DNA of 64,000 nucleotides, from contig DWYV01000072.1 in assembly GCA_019118525.1 (NCBI GenBank), forward strand, positions 1 through 64,000. The letters run 5' to 3'. The translations under genes and the position numbers were made by a program. Of this stretch, positions 49,417 to 58,511 are shown in pieces. The notes beneath the pieces were generated by a model that searched no databases, had not been told where the DNA came from, and worked only from the letters and a program-made list of their open reading frames with translations. How positions within the stretch are numbered: the stretch's first letter is position 1; every line of letters begins with the position of its first letter. The stretch is from Candidatus Bariatricus faecipullorum. Its GTDB lineage: Bacteria > Bacillota > Clostridia > Lachnospirales > Lachnospiraceae.

Positions 49417-50787
49417 TTATTTTTCCGGAATCGTAAAAGTAAAACAGCTTCCTTTCCCCGGCACGCTTGCGGCCCACACGTCTCCGCCGTGGGCCCGGGC
49501 TATCCACTTCACCATGGAAAGCCCCAGTCCCGAATGGCCGTCGCCGGAGCGGGATTCGTCTGCCCGGTAGAAACGGTCGAAAATATGGGGCAGATGTTCC
49601 GGTCCGATTCCCGGTCCGTCGTCCTCCACTGTTCCCAGAATCTGTCCCGCCTGACGCCCCAGCGTGACGCGGACATGTCCGCCTTCCCTTCCATAGCTTA
49701 TGGCATTGGACAGCAGATTCATCAGCATCCGCAGGTAAAAGGTCTCGTCCACTTCCGCCCAGATATCCGGCTCCACCTTCACCGTTACCTCTGCCCGCCG
49801 CTCCCGGGCCAGCAGCGCGGCCTCCTCTGCCGCCGTCTCTGTCAGTTCACTTAAATTGACCCGTTCCAGGTTCAGGCGCTGTCTGCCTTCGTCGGCCCGG
49901 GAAAGCAGCAGAAGCTGGGAAATCATGGAAGCCATCTCTTTTGCCTTTTTCTGTACTACCTGCAAGTCCCGCCTCTGCTCCTCTGTCAGTCCTTCCCGGT
50001 CCAGGCTGTCCTCGCACTGGGCCAGAATAACACCCACCGGCGTGCGAAGTTCATGGGATACGTCCGAGGTAAACTGCTTTTCCCTCCGGAAGGCGTCCTC
50101 CAGTTCTTCCAGCATTTCGTCGAAGGTCTCCGCCAGCCGGAAAATCTCGTCCCGGCTCCCCTTTGTGCCTCCGCTCCCCGGAAGCTCCACCCGCCGGGAC
50201 AAATCTTTTTCCTGCCGGATGTTCTGCACAGTGTCCGTCATCTTCCGCACGGGAAGCAGGGTCCGCCGGGTAAAGCGGTAGCCCACCACTGCCGTCAGAA
50301 TTACCAGCAGGGGCATCAGCACCAGGGCAAAATGCATGGTAACCCGGAAGCTCTGCTCCGCGCTGTCTATGGAGAGGATTCCCCGGACATACAAGGAGCC
50401 GTAGCCTTCCAGCTGAAATCCCATATCCAGCACATACCAGGAAAGGTTTCCCTCCCGGATGGTCCTGAGCTCGCCGTCGGAAAATTCCGGCTGTGTGTTG
50501 AACCCGTAAGGCACCCGGCCATAGAGAAAACTGCCTTCCCTGTCATAAAGGGACAGATAGACCCCTTCGTCCAGGGAATAGAAATCGGAGTCCAGCACCA
50601 TGCGTCCGTCTTCCAGCTCCACATCGTCCAGGCTCCGCTCCACCTGATGCCGCAGGGAGGAGCGGACCGTGGAGAGCACTTCCCGGCTGCTCAGGGAAAA
50701 CAGCACTGACAGGGCCACGGCCACCACCAGAATCATGCAGACCGTATAAAGCACCGTCAGTTTGACCTTCAGCGAAAAATGTCTCAT
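49417..50787 (-). CDS. Sensor histidine kinase
   Basis: A 456-residue membrane kinase. Helix 1 is about 10-32, an extracellular sensor is about 33-150, helix 2 is about 151-172, then a HAMP domain. HisKA has His245 (FTSDVSHELRTP) and the ATPase domain has NLLSNAISYG, DDGPGIG and GLGLSMVKWIA. The start overlaps the response regulator stop by four bases, so the two are coupled. Signal unknown; the PepSY neighbour suggests an envelope cue. Confidence 0.92.
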   Translation of the reverse strand: MRHFSLKVKLTVLYTVCMILVVAVALSVLFSLSSREVLSTVRSSLRHQVERSLDDVELEDGRMVLDSDFYSLDEGVYLSLYDREGSFLYGRVPYGFNTQPEFSDGELRTIREGNLSWYVLDMGFQLEGYGSLYVRGILSIDSAEQSFRVTMHFALVLMPLLVILTAVVGYRFTRRTLLPVRKMTDTVQNIRQEKDLSRRVELPGSGGTKGSRDEIFRLAETFDEMLEELEDAFRREKQFTSDVSHELRTPVGVILAQCEDSLDREGLTEEQRRDLQVVQKKAKEMASMISQLLLLSRADEGRQRLNLERVNLSELTETAAEEAALLARERRAEVTVKVEPDIWAEVDETFYLRMLMNLLSNAISYGREGGHVRVTLGRQAGQILGTVEDDGPGIGPEHLPHIFDRFYRADESRSGDGHSGLGLSMVKWIARAHGGDVWAASVPGKGSCFTFTIPEK

Positions 50788-51458
50788 GGCTCCTCCTTTA
50801 TCACGTATCCGGCTCCCCGGACCGTGTGAATCAGTTTCTTTTCCTCCCCGTCATCCAGTTTCTTCCGCAGATGGCGGATGTATACGTCAATGACATTGGA
50901 ACCTCCCTCGTAATCATAGTTCCACAGATGCTGTTCCATCTTCTCCCGGGACAGCACGATTCCCTTATTCTGCACCATGTACCGGAGAAGGGCGAATTCC
51001 TTTCCCGACAGCCGCACTTCTCTGTCTCCCCGGAACACCTGGTGGGAATCCAGGCGCAGCTCCAGGTCCCCCACCCGCAGACGGGAATCCGGCACCTGCT
51101 CCGGCCTGCGCAGAAGCACCCGGACACGGGCCAGCAGTTCTTCCATGGCAAAAGGCTTCACCAGGTAATCGCCGGCTCCCGCGTCCAGCCCCTTCACCCG
51201 GTCCTCAATGCTGTCCTTCGCCGTCAGAAGCAGGACCGGCACCGTATTCCCCCCGGCCCTAAGCTTTTTTAGCACCGTAAGCCCGTCCATCACCGGCATC
51301 ATAATGTCCAGAATGATACCGTCATACTCCGCCATCTCCAGATATTCCAGCGCTTCCTTCCCGTTAAAACAGGCGTCCACACTGTAGTGCTCGGCCTTCA
51401 GCCGGGTCACCAGAAGCCTGTTCAGTTCCTTTTCGTCTTCTACAACCAGCAGTCTCAT
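50784..51458 (-). CDS. OmpR-family response regulator
   Basis: A 224-residue regulator. The receiver domain has phospho-acceptor Asp51 (GIILDIMMPVMDG) and Lys101 (DYLVKPF). The winged-helix DNA-binding domain has GGSNVIDVYIRHLRKKLDD and ends IHTVRGAGYVI. First gene of the regulator-kinase-PepSY set. It is divergent from glgC across about 190 bases. Confidence 0.93.
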   Translation of the reverse strand: MRLLVVEDEKELNRLLVTRLKAEHYSVDACFNGKEALEYLEMAEYDGIILDIMMPVMDGLTVLKKLRAGGNTVPVLLLTAKDSIEDRVKGLDAGAGDYLVKPFAMEELLARVRVLLRRPEQVPDSRLRVGDLELRLDSHQVFRGDREVRLSGKEFALLRYMVQNKGIVLSREKMEQHLWNYDYEGGSNVIDVYIRHLRKKLDDGEEKKLIHTVRGAGYVIKEEP

Positions 51459-51580
51459 TCTTTCCCGCCTTTCCGTTTTCTGTCTGTCTTCATTTTAACA
51501 TACCTTTTCGCTTCTTCAAACAGTTTCCCCAGGTTCTGAATGGTCTCTGAAAATTTGCCAAATAATTTTCTTGTTTTTTT

Positions 51581-51619
51581 CACAAATTTGTGGAAAATTT
51601 TTTTAAAAAATTGTATAAT
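51581..51619 (+). promoter_or_regulatory. glgCD promoter region with a palindrome
   Basis: The stretch is very AT-rich. TATAAT (51614-51619) is a clear -10, with no good -35 at standard spacing (TTGTGG lies 20 bases away). The perfect 12-bp palindrome CACAAATTTGTG (51581-51592) overlaps that -35 region and could bind an activator or repressor. Confidence 0.5.
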
Positions 51620-51651
51620 ATAACAAAAAATGAAAAAGAGGAGTGTTCACT

Positions 51652-52791
51652 ATGAAACAGAATAACATGCTGGCTATGATTCTGGCCGGCGGCCGGGGCA
51701 CACGTCTGCATGAGCTCACCAGTAAAGTAGCCAAACCGGCCGTTTCATATGGAGGAAAATACCGCATTATCGATTTTCCTCTCAGTAACTGTGCAAACAG
51801 CGGAATCGATGTCGTCGGCGTTCTTACACAGTATGAATCTGTCCTTCTGAACAGCTATGTCGCAGCGGGCCGCCGCTGGGGTCTGGATGCAAGGGACAGT
51901 GGCGTCTATGTGCTTCCGCCCCGTGAGAAAGCGGACGCGAACCTGGATGTTTACCGGGGCACCGCAGATGCCATTTCCCAGAACATCGATTTTATCGATA
52001 CGTATTCTCCGGATTATCTGCTGGTTCTTTCCGGTGACCATATTTACAAAATGAATTACGCGAAGATGCTTGCCGCTCACAAAGAGCAGAATGCAGACGC
52101 AACCATCGCCGTAATTCAGGTTCCTATGAAGGAGGCAAGCCGTTTCGGTATCATGAACACCGATGAAAACGGCACCATCGTGGAATTTGAAGAAAAACCG
52201 GAGCACCCGAAGAGCAACCTGGCTTCCATGGGTATCTATATCTTCAACTGGAAGCTGCTTCGCAAAATGCTTCTGGCCGATATCAAGAATCCGGATTCCA
52301 GCCATGACTTCGGAAAAGATATCATTCCCGCCATGTTAAATGACGGCAAAAAGCTGATTGCCTACCAGTTCAAGGGTTACTGGAAGGACGTAGGAACCAT
52401 CGACTCCCTCTGGGAGGCTAACATGGACCTGCTGGGCAAGAACAACGAACTGGACTTAAACGACCCGACCTGGAAAATTTATACCGAAGATGTGACTACA
52501 CTTCCCCATTACATAGGCGCAAACGCAAAAATCACCCGGGCTTTCATTACACAGGGCTGTGTAATCGACGGTGAAGTACGGGATTCTGTACTCTTTACCG
52601 GAGCCAAAGTCGGTGAAGGCGCCAAGATTATCGACAGTGTACTGATGCCGGGCGCAATCGTGGAAGACGGCGCCGTAGTACAGCGTGCCCTGGTTGCCGA
52701 CGGTGTCCGCATTGGCCGCAACGCCAAGGTTGGCAGTGCAGACAGCGAACACATTGAATTAGTAGCAAAACGTGTAAAGGGGGACGAATAA
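51652..52791 (+). CDS. glgC: Glucose-1-phosphate adenylyltransferase, catalytic subunit
   Basis: Makes ADP-glucose for glycogen synthesis. The product is 379 residues, with the nucleotide-binding [13 protein letters not shown], the [12 protein letters not shown] segment, the catalytic [10 protein letters not shown], and a left-handed beta-helix C-terminus. The ATG at 51652 follows GAGGAG by eight bases. It is directly followed by glgD; the two subunits form a hetero-oligomer in Firmicutes. Confidence 0.95.
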   Translation: MKQNNMLAMILAGGRGTRLHELTSKVAKPAVSYGGKYRIIDFPLSNCANSGIDVVGVLTQYESVLLNSYVAAGRRWGLDARDSGVYVLPPREKADANLDVYRGTADAISQNIDFIDTYSPDYLLVLSGDHIYKMNYAKMLAAHKEQNADATIAVIQVPMKEASRFGIMNTDENGTIVEFEEKPEHPKSNLASMGIYIFNWKLLRKMLLADIKNPDSSHDFGKDIIPAMLNDGKKLIAYQFKGYWKDVGTIDSLWEANMDLLGKNNELDLNDPTWKIYTEDVTTLPHYIGANAKITRAFITQGCVIDGEVRDSVLFTGAKVGEGAKIIDSVLMPGAIVEDGAVVQRALVADGVRIGRNAKVGSADSEHIELVAKRVKGDE

Positions 52792-52792
52792 T

Positions 52793-53908
52793 ATGTGCAA
52801 TGCATTCGGAATTGTAAACTTCTCAGGTACCCGTATTTATGTAGAGGGCCTGCAGCCCTACCGCCCCATCGGCGCATTTTCTTTCCTGGGAAGATACCGG
52901 GTTATCGATTTCCCGATTTCTAACATGAGCAACAGCGGAATCGACCAGATTCAGGTATATATCCGCCGGAAACCCCGTTCTCTCGTAGAACACCTGGGAA
53001 CCGGCCGTCACTACAACATCAACTCTAAACGGGGCAACCTCCATATCCTTTTCTCAGAAAACGGAATGGAGAACGATGTGTATAACAACGACATCGCCGC
53101 TTTTGTGGAGAACATGGAAATTATCGAGCAGGTGCGCTATCCCTACGTGGTAATCGCGCCAAGCTACATGGTATATTCCGCGAACTTTGATACCCTGCTT
53201 CAGAACCATATCGATTCCGAAGCGGACATTACTCTGCTTTATCACTCTGTGGACAATGCCAAGGAGTCGTTCCTCTCCTGCAACACACTGAACCTGAACA
53301 GACAGAAAGGGGTTCTGTCCATTGAGGAAAACAGAGGAACCGCCAAAAACAAGAACATTTTTATGGACACTTATATTATGAAGAAAGAGCTTTTCATCGA
53401 CCTGATTCACAGAGCCCAGAAGCTCTCTTCCCTGTATACTCTGTCCGATATTGTAAACCTCGCCTGCGAAGAGCTGGATGTAAGAGGTGTGGCGCACCGG
53501 GGATACTTCGCAGCCATCACAGATTTCAAGAGCTATTATGAAGCCAATCTTTCCCTGATTGACTACAAAAACGCCATGAATCTGTTTGACGAATACTGGC
53601 CGATTTACACCCGGACCAACGATTCTTGTCCGACACAGTATTTTGATTCCGCAGATGTGAAGAATTCCGTTGTATCCAACGGATGTCTCATCGAGGGGAC
53701 GATTGAGAACTCTGTTATTGGACGTGGATGCACCATCAAAGAAGGGGCAGTCGTGAAAAACAGCGTTATCCTTCCCGATGTGGTTATCGGCAAGGACGTG
53801 CACATTGAAAACCAGGTTGTGGACAAACATGCCCATGTCATTCACATAAAAGACCTGGTATCCACGCCGGACCGGCCCGGATATGTAAGAAGAGACGATA
53901 CACTTTAA
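52793..53908 (+). CDS. glgD: Glucose-1-phosphate adenylyltransferase-like subunit GlgD
   Basis: A GlgC paralogue of 371 residues. The nucleotide-binding Gly-rich loop is lost (NFSGTRIYVEGLQPYRPIG replaces GGRGTRL), while FPISNMSNSGID and the beta-helix end remain. That pattern matches the regulatory GlgD partner. It starts one base after the glgC stop. Confidence 0.94.
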   Translation: MCNAFGIVNFSGTRIYVEGLQPYRPIGAFSFLGRYRVIDFPISNMSNSGIDQIQVYIRRKPRSLVEHLGTGRHYNINSKRGNLHILFSENGMENDVYNNDIAAFVENMEIIEQVRYPYVVIAPSYMVYSANFDTLLQNHIDSEADITLLYHSVDNAKESFLSCNTLNLNRQKGVLSIEENRGTAKNKNIFMDTYIMKKELFIDLIHRAQKLSSLYTLSDIVNLACEELDVRGVAHRGYFAAITDFKSYYEANLSLIDYKNAMNLFDEYWPIYTRTNDSCPTQYFDSADVKNSVVSNGCLIEGTIENSVIGRGCTIKEGAVVKNSVILPDVVIGKDVHIENQVVDKHAHVIHIKDLVSTPDRPGYVRRDDTL

Positions 53909-53928
53909 TCATTTGAACCTTCCTCGTT

Positions 53929-53963
53929 AAAAAAGGAGTTCCCGCCAGGGAACTCCTTTTTTT
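53929..53963. terminator. Terminator after glgD, usable in both directions
   Basis: AAAAAAGGAGTTCCC-GCCA-GGGAACTCCTTTTTTT is a perfect stem with A- and T-tracts on either side. It separates glgD from the convergent glycosyltransferase gene. Confidence 0.93.
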
Positions 53964-54775
53964 CATGGATTTTTCTGTTCTTCTATCTCCTGGTAATACG
54001 TCCCCAGCCACCCTTTGTACCCGGGAAGCCAGGGCTTGTTTTTCCCGCAGTAATGAATCACCACGGTATGTTCTTTCACCCAGGCAAGCGCCTCCTCTTT
54101 CGTGCCAAGCTCCGGCATATGAAAGGCCAGAATGCGGTCGCTTAAATTGTACTTCAGACTGTCTTCCAGCAGAATCCGGTCCCCATAAAGGGCTGTCACA
54201 ATGTCCTGGTCCGGGAGCCAGAAGGCTTTCCCCTTCTTCTCCACATATTCCAGAATCTGCCGGACGGACTGCTCTTTTCTCAAAAGCTCCAGGTTCATCA
54301 TCATCACGCCTGTATTGATATAGGGCAGATTTTCCTGCATGCCAAGCCGGAGACTGTTGATTCCGCTTAAAAGCTTCCGGGTATGGCTGCAGGCGATAAA
54401 AAGCCGGTCTTCCATGTCCCTGCCGTACAGTTCATCCAGCGGACGGATAATCACGGTATCCGGGTCCAGATAGAGAATCCGCTCCAGAGAGTCCGGAAGA
54501 AAAAAGGAGGCCAGAATCCTATAGTAAATGGTCTTCGGATATCCCGCCGGTTCCGGGAAACTGTGGAAAAATTCCGGGTCTACATAGAGGAAATGAAACC
54601 GGTTCTCCTCCTGCCCTGCAAACTTTTGGCGAAACGTTTCACACTCTTCCTCAGAAAAATCCGAGTGCAGAATATAGACGTCGTATCCTTCCTCCCGGGG
54701 AAACCGGAACACCGATTTCAGGCAGTTCTCCAAAAGCTTCTGATAGTTTCTGTCTACCGTAAACAGCAGATTCAT
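53963..54775 (-). CDS. GT8-family glycosyltransferase
   Basis: A 270-residue GT-A enzyme. It has YLDPDTVII with the DxD at 104-106, the YINTGVMMMNL segment, LPDQDIVT, and the C-terminal HYCGKNKPW His motif for metal binding. No signal or membrane helix. GT8 members use UDP-sugars for cell-surface or LPS-like glycans; acceptor unknown. The ATG overlaps the ftsH stop by four bases (ATGA), so it is translationally coupled to ftsH, which is unusual. Confidence 0.85.
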   Translation of the reverse strand: MNLLFTVDRNYQKLLENCLKSVFRFPREEGYDVYILHSDFSEEECETFRQKFAGQEENRFHFLYVDPEFFHSFPEPAGYPKTIYYRILASFFLPDSLERILYLDPDTVIIRPLDELYGRDMEDRLFIACSHTRKLLSGINSLRLGMQENLPYINTGVMMMNLELLRKEQSVRQILEYVEKKGKAFWLPDQDIVTALYGDRILLEDSLKYNLSDRILAFHMPELGTKEEALAWVKEHTVVIHYCGKNKPWLPGYKGWLGTYYQEIEEQKNP

Positions 54776-56610
54776 TCGCGCTCCTCCTGTGCTTCCAGTA
54801 TCTGCATAAATTCTTCCCCGGTAATGGTCTCATGGTCATAAAGGTATTTTGCCAGCTCATGGAGTTTGTCTTTGTTCTCCTCCAGAATCTGCCGGGCTTT
54901 CTGATGCTCCTGCTTTACAAGGGCCACTACCTTCTCGTCTATCTTCGTCTGGGTCTCCGCAGAGCAGGCAAGGGACGTATCTCCTCCCAGATACTGGTTG
55001 GTCACTGTTTCCAGGGCCACCATGTCGAACTCGTCGCTCATGCCGTACCGGGTAATCATGGCCCGGGCCAGTCTGGTCGCCTGTTCGATATCATTGGAAG
55101 CTCCGGTTGTAATCTCTCCGAAAATCATCTCTTCTGCCGCCCGGCCGCCTGCCAGGGTGGCAATCTTGTTTTCCATCTCTGTCCGGTTCATCAGAAAGTG
55201 CTCCTGCTCTTCCACCTGCATGGTATAGCCGAGGGCTCCGGACGTTCTGGGGATAATGGTAATCTTCTGTACCGGCGCCGAGTTGGACTGTTTTGCCGCC
55301 ACCAGGGCGTGGCCGATCTCATGATAGGACACAATCAGCTTTTCCTTGTCGGACAGAAGCCGGTTCTTCTTCTGGTATCCGGCGATGACCGTCTCCACAC
55401 TTTCCATCAGGTCTTCCTGGGTCGTCACACTGCTCTTTCTGCGGACTGCCCGCAGAGCCGCCTCATTGACAATATTGGCCAGTTCTGCTCCGGAAGCCCC
55501 GGAGGCCATTCTGGCAATGACGGAGAAGTCCACATTGTCCGCCAGTTTTATCTTCTTTCCATGCACCTCCAGGATTTCTTCCCGTCCTTTCAGGTCCGGA
55601 AGGTCCACGGGAATCCGCCGGTCAAACCGCCCCGGTCTCAGCAGGGCCGGGTCCAGGGAATCCGGCTGGTTGGTTGCCGCCAGGATAACGACGCCTTTTG
55701 TGGCGTCAAATCCGTCCATCTCGGTCAGCAGCTGGTTCAGCGTCTGCTCCCGCTCGTCGTTCCCGCCGTACTGGCCGTTTCTCTTCTTTCCAATGGCGTC
55801 AATCTCGTCGATAAATACGATACAGGGAGCCTTCTCACTGGCCTGCCGGAACAGGTCCCGGACTTTGGATGCGCCCATGCCCACGAACATCTCCACAAAT
55901 TCCGAACCGGAAATGGAGAAGAAGGGCACGTTTGCCTCTCCGGCTACCGCCTTTGCCAGCAGAGTTTTTCCGGTTCCGGGAGGGCCTGACAGCAGCGCAC
56001 CCTTGGGACAGGAAGCGCCCATCTCTTTATAGGCCTGAGGATTGTGGAGGAAGTCCACGATTTCCCTCAGCAGGTCTTTCGCCTCATCCTCTCCGGCCAC
56101 ATCGGAGAATTTAATACCGTCGCTGGATTTGACGTACACCTTGGCATTGCTGCCTCTTTGCCCGAACATCATGGAATTCATGGGGTTGGCCCCGTCGTTC
56201 ATCCGCTTTCGCATGCTTTTCGTAAGGATTCTTCCGATAACGACGAAAATCACGATGGGCAGCACATAGCTTATCAGCACATAGGCTACCGGCGACACCT
56301 GCTCCACAATGTCGCTGGAGAATTCGGCGCCGGAATTGTAAAGCCGTTCCACCAGATTCGGATCGTCGATAATTCCGGTTTTGTAATAGGTTGTATTATC
56401 CTTGTCCGTAAACAGAATCTGATTACTTTCTATTTCTACCGTTCCGATTTCTCCGTTCTCCGTCATATCCATGAACGTATCGTACCCGACCTCCTGGACC
56501 GTGCGGCGAAGCACATTGGGGAAGAAAAAGATATTCAGCAGCAGATAGAGGGTAAGCCCTATCAGACAGTAGTATATCAGTGGTTTTTTGGGACTTTTCA
56601 TTTCCTGCAT
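54772..56610 (-). CDS. ftsH: FtsH-type membrane ATP-dependent zinc protease
   Basis: A 612-residue protein with an N-terminal helix (about 10-30), an external segment, a second helix (about 108-128), an AAA+ domain with Walker A GPPGTGKT (209-216), Walker [10 protein letters not shown] and the second region of homology [21 protein letters not shown]. The M41 protease has His430-Glu-Ile-Gly-His434 (HEIGH, not the common HEAGH) and likely third ligand Asp507. The start follows AGGAGG. Context with GT8 and a TetR regulator suggests a second, regulated FtsH rather than the tilS-hpt housekeeping copy. Confidence 0.92.
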   Translation of the reverse strand: MQEMKSPKKPLIYYCLIGLTLYLLLNIFFFPNVLRRTVQEVGYDTFMDMTENGEIGTVEIESNQILFTDKDNTTYYKTGIIDDPNLVERLYNSGAEFSSDIVEQVSPVAYVLISYVLPIVIFVVIGRILTKSMRKRMNDGANPMNSMMFGQRGSNAKVYVKSSDGIKFSDVAGEDEAKDLLREIVDFLHNPQAYKEMGASCPKGALLSGPPGTGKTLLAKAVAGEANVPFFSISGSEFVEMFVGMGASKVRDLFRQASEKAPCIVFIDEIDAIGKKRNGQYGGNDEREQTLNQLLTEMDGFDATKGVVILAATNQPDSLDPALLRPGRFDRRIPVDLPDLKGREEILEVHGKKIKLADNVDFSVIARMASGASGAELANIVNEAALRAVRRKSSVTTQEDLMESVETVIAGYQKKNRLLSDKEKLIVSYHEIGHALVAAKQSNSAPVQKITIIPRTSGALGYTMQVEEQEHFLMNRTEMENKIATLAGGRAAEEMIFGEITTGASNDIEQATRLARAMITRYGMSDEFDMVALETVTNQYLGGDTSLACSAETQTKIDEKVVALVKQEHQKARQILEENKDKLHELAKYLYDHETITGEEFMQILEAQEERE

Positions 56611-56635
56611 AACAGATACCTCCTGCTATTTTTGG

Positions 56636-56672
56636 TGTTACACTTGTAACATTCCCTTTTTCAGGTTATACT
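56636..56672. promoter_or_regulatory. Palindromic operator and promoter between ftsH and tetR
   Basis: TGTTAC-ACTT-GTAACA (56636-56651) is a perfect 6+4+6 palindrome 26 bases upstream of ftsH. It overlaps the -35 TTGTAA (56644-56649) of a plus-strand promoter with TATACT (56667-56672) at 17 bases, facing tetR. A half-site GTTACA recurs at the tetR start. This is a plausible TetR-type operator controlling both directions. Confidence 0.6.
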
Positions 56673-56740
56673 ATAGCAAAGGCTTTTCCAAAAAACAAGA
56701 TACCGGAAAGCCACTGTGACAAAAGGAGGCAATCTGTTAC

Positions 56741-57382
56741 ATGGAAAATACAGGAAAAGAAAAAAAGCAGATTCCCGCGTCCCAGAAACTGGTACGGGAA
56801 TGTCTGCTCACCTCGCTGCTTCTGCTTATGCAGAAGAAAGATTTTGAAGATATCAGTATTACGGTACTGACGGAAAAGGCCGGGGTATCCCGGATGTCCT
56901 TTTACCGGAACTACCAGTCCAAAGAAGAAATTCTGACAGACGCCTGCCAGAACCTGATGAACGAACTGATTGAAGAAATGAATAAAACGTCCTTTGACAT
57001 AAGGGAATTTTTTGTAAAGCTGTTTACCCTCTTCCGGGACAACCAGCTTCTCTTTGCCAGCGTGCAGAAGGCCGGACTGGGGGAAGCGTTTCAGAATCAC
57101 TTCCTGAAAAATGCCCAGAACCTGCTGGAACAGCTCCTGGGCAAACCCATCAATACTCCGCTTTCCTACTACAGCTTTTCCTACCGTATGGGCGGCCTGT
57201 TCCAGACGCTCCGGACCTGGATTCAGGGCGGGTTCCGGGAAAGCCCGGAGAAGATGGCGGACATTCTCTGCCAGCTCTTCGGCACACTGGAAGATGCTGC
57301 CGCCACCGTGGGGCTTGTAGCAGGTTTTAACTGTTCCCCTGGAGGAAACCGGTCAGGTCATACCGGTACACCCGGTAGATGA
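56741..57382 (+). CDS. TetR-family transcriptional regulator
   Basis: A 213-residue regulator with an N-terminal helix-turn-helix (ISITVLTEKAGVSRMSFYRNYQSKEEIL, about 38-65) and a variable helical ligand domain with no recognisable effector. The ATG follows AAGGAGG. It is divergent from ftsH with a palindrome between. Its last 18 or so codons overlap the end of the sulfotransferase-like gene on the other strand. Confidence 0.85.
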   Translation: MENTGKEKKQIPASQKLVRECLLTSLLLLMQKKDFEDISITVLTEKAGVSRMSFYRNYQSKEEILTDACQNLMNELIEEMNKTSFDIREFFVKLFTLFRDNQLLFASVQKAGLGEAFQNHFLKNAQNLLEQLLGKPINTPLSYYSFSYRMGGLFQTLRTWIQGGFRESPEKMADILCQLFGTLEDAAATVGLVAGFNCSPGGNRSGHTGTPGR

Positions 57383-58349
57383 AATTACCGGCCAGTTCCA
57401 TGGAAAACTGCTTTATCAGTTCCCCGTCCCTGGTGTATTCCCCAAATATCCCCTGCATACCGGAGTCTGCCAGGACTGTCCCGTCTCCGTATTCCTGCAC
57501 ACTGCTGACATAGGCAGAGAAGGGAAGGGCAAAGAAATCCGTAAGGGTGTAGGTTCCGGCATTTTCATCTACCAGATACCGGTAATAATAAGAAGTACCC
57601 TCGTCGGAAACCTCTGTCTCAATTCCGTCAATCCGGGTCCAGTCATAATCCGGACGTGTTTCGCTGATGCCCATATTGTTATTAAACATGTAGAGATAAT
57701 ACTGGCCCTCCGGAAGAGAGGAATCCTCCACATAAGTAATGGAATGCTGTCCACCGGTGCCTGAGAATTCTCCGCTGCTTTCGTCCTTCGTCAGCACCAG
57801 GTCCTCATACCCGGTCCCTTCCCAGAAGTCCGCTTCTCCTATCAGGTATTCTGCCTCTGGGGAGGAATAAAGATTTCCCACTTTAATAATCGTAGAGGTC
57901 TCCCGGGAGCTCAAAAGGATTTCTTCACTGCCCAGCCACTGAATAGTGTTGATGTGAATCCAGTCCAGGTCTCCGTCCGAGTCTTCCACGCAGGTGGCCT
58001 TGTAATCGCCGAACAGTTCTCCCAGGTCCAGCACGCAGTCCACTGCCCCCGTGTCCAGGTCCAGACGGACAACCATGTCTTCCACGCTGTCGCTCTCCGT
58101 ATCCGTGGCCAGAATCAGCATGTCTCCGTTATCGTCGAAGACATAATCATGGTGGAGTTCATACTGCCCCAGATTATACACCCGTTCTATCTGTCCCAGC
58201 CGGTTCATGGCCGCTATCTTTGTCTCTGAAATGCTGTAATACATCAGTCCGTTCTGGAAGAGCAGACGGTGGCTGCGGTAGCCAATCAGGGGCACCTCTC
58301 CCTGGAACTGGCAAGAATAAAGGCCGCTGTCCGTTTCCTTTTTTGCAAT
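57327..58349 (-). pseudogene. Aryl-sulfate sulfotransferase, N-terminal part missing
   Basis: The catalytic core of an arylsulfotransferase beta-propeller. His of ELHHDYVF, His of DWIHINT, Arg of SSRETS and His of GGQHSITYV match the catalytic His/His/Arg/His set. The signal sequence and N-terminal domain are absent: in-frame homology runs up to a TAA at 58356-58358. No ATG is available. Candidates are GTG at 58295, inside conserved sequence, or ATT at 58349, nine bases after GGAGG. Likely a 5'-truncated gene; a cytoplasmic short form cannot be excluded. Confidence 0.65.
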
Positions 58350-58397
58350 CCTTTTTTACCTCCCTTTTCTGCGGCAGATTATTCTACCGTACGCTAA

Positions 58398-58419
58398 TAT
58401 AATGTTCAGGAACATTATA
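58398..58419. promoter_or_regulatory. 22-bp perfect palindrome over a -10 box
   Basis: TATAATGTTC-AG-GAACATTATA lies upstream of the sulfotransferase remnant. TATAAT can be read on both strands within the arms, so a bound dimeric regulator would cover the core promoter. No cognate regulator is certain; the nearby TetR protein is one candidate. Confidence 0.6.
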
Positions 58420-58452
58420 TCCTGCCTTTATGTCCATTCTGTGATGGGGAAG

Positions 58453-58499
58453 TGAAAAAGAAATGGACCGGAGCCCCCTTTTCCGGGAGTCTCCGGTCC
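58453..58499 (-). terminator. Terminator after deoB
   Basis: GGACCGGAG (58465-58473) pairs with CTCCGGTCC (58491-58499); on the minus strand the stem is followed by ATTTCTTTTTC. It ends the nucleoside-salvage operon. Confidence 0.8.
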
Positions 58500-58511
58500 G
58501 CACGCAGCCTT

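Noticed and set aside
51540-51560. CodY-like half-site near glgC
   Set aside because: Only the right half of the AATTTTCWGAAAATT motif matches in an AT-rich stretch, which is expected by chance.
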